Assembly: GCF_900109605.1 (NCBI RefSeq)
Contig: NZ_FOAM01000007.1
Coordinates: 62,001 to 126,000, forward strand
Reading direction: 5' to 3'
From: Xaviernesmea oryzae
Lineage (GTDB): Bacteria; Pseudomonadota; Alphaproteobacteria; Rhizobiales; Rhizobiaceae
DNA: 64,000 bases
Every line of letters starts with the position of its first letter. Within the stretch, counting starts at the first letter, position 1. This document shows positions 62,155 to 64,000 of the stretch, piece after piece. The notes below the pieces were generated by a model. It searched no databases and was not told the DNA's origin. It saw only the letters and a program-made list of their open reading frames with translations. Both the position numbers and the translations under genes were made by a program.

Positions 62155-63408
62155 ATGAAAAAGCTTGTTTTGACAGTCAGTTTGGTGAGCCTGCTGGCGC
62201 ACGGCGCCTTCGCCAAGGACGTCCACGTCACCGTGGTTCATATGCAACAGAACCCCGGTGAGCTGAAGCTCATGGACGAGATGGCCCGCACCTACGAGGC
62301 ATCGCATCCGGGCGTGAAGATCGACATTCGTAAGTTCGGCGATGACTACAAGACCACGCTGGCGACGTCGCTGCAGTCCAACGATCCGCCGTCGATCATC
62401 TATAGCTGGGGCGGCGGCGTGCTGACCGACCAGGTCAAGGCCGGTCTCTTGCGCTCGGTTGACGGCAAGATCTCCGCCGAGACCAAGGCTGCCGCCGGCA
62501 CGGTGGGTGTCGACGCCTTCACCCGTGACGGCAAACTCTACGGCATCGCACAGAACGTCTCGCAGGTGGTCTTCTGGTACAATAAGGACCTGTTCAAGAA
62601 GTCTGGCGTCGATCCGGCGAGCATGGCGAGCTGGGACGGCTTTCTCGCCGGCGTTGCCAAGCTGAAGGAAGCTGGCATCACGCCGCTTGCCATGGGCTCC
62701 AAGGACAAGTGGCCTGCCGCCTTCTTCTGGGATTATCTGGCGATCCGCCTGGCCGGACGCAGCGGCATGGAGGCCGCCCGCGACGGCAAGAACGGTGGCT
62801 TTGCTGGCCCTGAATTCGTCAAGGCGGGCGAGGAGTTCCTGCGCCTTTCCAAGCTTGCGCCCTATCAGAAGGGCTTCGAGGCTGCCGGCTATCCCTCCGC
62901 GTCCGGCACCTTCGGAGATGGCAAGGCGGCGATGATCCTGATGGGCGACTGGAACTACCAGGAATCCAAGACCAACTCCTCCTCCGGCAAAGGGCTCTCG
63001 GACGAGCAGCTCGGCTTCTTCACCTTCCCGGCTGTCGCCAGCCAGAAGGGCACGGAGCGCGATACGCTCGGCGGGATCAATGGCTGGATCTTCTCCAAGG
63101 CGGCGCCCGACGAGGCGATCGACTTCATGGCCTGGTATCAGAAGCCGGAAAATATCAGCCAGTTCGCCAAGGCCGGCTATTACATTCCGATCAATCCCAA
63201 GGCGGCCGACAGCCTTGCCAATCCCTTCCTGAAGCAGATCGCGCAGAATATCAGCGCCTCGCCCTATCACGCGATCTTCTTCGACCAGAGCCTGGGCCTG
63301 AGCGCCGGCGGTGCCGTTAACGACGTATCGGCAGCGCTGACCTCGGAGGCGATTTCCGCCAAGCAGGCTGCCCAAGACGTCGAAGACGCCATGGCGCTTG
63401 ATCGCTGA
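62155..63408 (+). CDS. Sugar ABC transporter substrate-binding protein (second locus)
   Basis: 417 residues, with signal peptide MKKLVLTVSLVSLLAHGAFA. The family 1 core has YEASHPGVKIDIRKFGDDYKTT, NDPPSIIYSWGGG and NVSQVVFWYNKDLFKKSG. Start is the ATG at 62155 after GGGAGGAC; the frame is open upstream but lacks leader support. It is the first gene of an operon controlled by the palindrome at 62079 and is followed by a permease gene. The sugar is unknown; rhamnose-containing saccharides are plausible from the neighbourhood. Confidence 0.93.
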   Translation: MKKLVLTVSLVSLLAHGAFAKDVHVTVVHMQQNPGELKLMDEMARTYEASHPGVKIDIRKFGDDYKTTLATSLQSNDPPSIIYSWGGGVLTDQVKAGLLRSVDGKISAETKAAAGTVGVDAFTRDGKLYGIAQNVSQVVFWYNKDLFKKSGVDPASMASWDGFLAGVAKLKEAGITPLAMGSKDKWPAAFFWDYLAIRLAGRSGMEAARDGKNGGFAGPEFVKAGEEFLRLSKLAPYQKGFEAAGYPSASGTFGDGKAAMILMGDWNYQESKTNSSSGKGLSDEQLGFFTFPAVASQKGTERDTLGGINGWIFSKAAPDEAIDFMAWYQKPENISQFAKAGYYIPINPKAADSLANPFLKQIAQNISASPYHAIFFDQSLGLSAGGAVNDVSAALTSEAISAKQAAQDVEDAMALDR

Positions 63409-63422
63409 GATCCTCCCGGAGG

Positions 63423-63449
63423 GTGGTCGGTCCATGAGGGGCCGGCCAC
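63423..63449 (+). repeat. Hairpin between binding protein and permease
   Basis: GTGGTCGG (63423-63430) pairs with CCGGCCAC (63442-63449), one G-U pair, followed by TCTTTCC. It lies 14 bases after the binding-protein stop, the same place as the hairpins in the other two binding-protein operons, and may reduce read-through into the permease genes. Confidence 0.55.
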
Positions 63450-63476
63450 TCTTTCCTTCGTAATTCGAGTGATCCC

Positions 63477-64000
63477 ATGACATCGTCCCTGTCTCGAAGC
63501 CCTGCGACCGCCTTTCGCGGTGCCGGCTTCAAGCTGCCGCGTGGCGCGGCGCTCGCCGTGCTGCTGCTTCCGGCCTTCGTGCTCTTTGCCGCCTTCGTGA
63601 TCCTGCCGATCCTTCAGGCCTTCCGCTTCTCCTTCTTCAACTGGAATGGCTTTGGCGCACCAAGCGAATTCGTTGGTTTGAAGAACTATGCCACGCTGAT
63701 CGAGCAGCGCCATTTCGCCACCGCGCTCACCAATACCGGCTTCATCATCGTCGTCTCGCTGTTCCTGCAGTTGCCCTTGGCGCTCTGGCTGGCGCTGGCG
63801 CTTTACAAGAGCACGCGGGTGGCGGCAGCGGTGCGCACCCTGTTCTTCCTGCCTTACATGCTGGCGGAAGTGGCCGCCGGCCTGATGTGGAATTTCGTCT
63901 ATGACGGCAATTACGGCATCGCCCATCAGATCGGCGCTCTCCTCGGCATAGACGCACCCTTCGTGCTGGGCGATGCGACGCTGGTGATGCCGGCGATCGC
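63477..64000 (+). CDS. Sugar ABC transporter permease, MalF/UgpA type (3' part outside window)
   Basis: About 174 residues are visible before the window ends. After a basic N-terminus come the helices LAVLLLPAFVLFAAFVILPIL and further segments, with FSFFNWNGFGAPSEFVGLKNY typical of the group's first periplasmic loop and RTLFFLPYMLAEVAAGLMW of the third helix. The coupling loop lies beyond the edge. Start is the ATG at 63477 with a weak ribosome site. It works with the binding protein at 62155. Confidence 0.9.
   Translation, partial: MTSSLSRSPATAFRGAGFKLPRGAALAVLLLPAFVLFAAFVILPILQAFRFSFFNWNGFGAPSEFVGLKNYATLIEQRHFATALTNTGFIIVVSLFLQLPLALWLALALYKSTRVAAAVRTLFFLPYMLAEVAAGLMWNFVYDGNYGIAHQIGALLGIDAPFVLGDATLVMPAI

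Overview
The window looks like a chromosome or chromid segment of an alphaproteobacterium of the Rhizobiaceae type. The evidence is high GC, dense ABC uptake operons with GGGAGGA-type ribosome binding sites, a ThuA-family gene, a coxMNOP-like oxidase cluster and a small RNA of the CCUCCUCCC-loop (cuckoo / alpha-r14 / CcsR-like) type. All assignments come from reading motifs and gene order; no database search was run.

Layout. 1-3.0 kb: a Gfo/Idh/MocA dehydrogenase (cut by the window edge) coupled to a ThuA-family gene, then a Tat-exported short-chain dehydrogenase. 3.2-3.5 kb: a four-hairpin RNA with an anti-Shine-Dalgarno motif in every loop. 3.5-12.6 kb: an arabinofuranoside uptake and hydrolysis locus on the minus strand, with an ArsR-type regulator, GH51 arabinofuranosidase, ABC ATPase, two permeases (one broken by an in-frame TGA) and two near-duplicate binding proteins. 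12.7-13.6 kb: a Panacea-domain protein followed by a small membrane protein, a candidate toxin-antitoxin pair. 13.8-20 kb: an ArsB-like transporter, a divergent PRPP synthetase, and a three-gene module of unknown membrane or exported proteins preceded by a decayed relative of its first gene. 20.3-29.4 kb: respiratory genes, comprising a diheme cytochrome c, a heme-copper oxidase cluster (subunit I frameshifted), CtaG, two more cytochromes c and a YdeP-type molybdoenzyme.

29.7-43.2 kb is an amino-acid-derivative catabolic island. It holds a D-amino-acid transaminase and PxpA on one strand. On the other is a translationally coupled run of PxpB, PxpC, GntR, hydroxyacid dehydrogenase, M20 amidohydrolase and GntR, then a creatinase-like M24 protein and a VOC protein. 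A second M24 gene lies opposite a DUF1989 / amino-acid ABC transporter operon. Both divergent promoter regions carry the same TGGTRTACTGAA element, which suggests one GntR regulon.

43.5-49 kb: a TctD/TctE-like two-component system and an SsuABC/ThiXYZ-like ABC transporter. 49.4-64 kb: rhamnoside use, with a LacI regulator, a cytoplasmic GH78 rhamnosidase, a complete sugar ABC transporter, an exported GH78 enzyme with an inserted sandwich-like domain, and a second LacI opposite another sugar ABC operon that runs off the right edge.

Two genes, the ABC permease near 7.8 kb and oxidase subunit I near 24.6 kb, are each broken by a single change. That could be real decay or sequence error.
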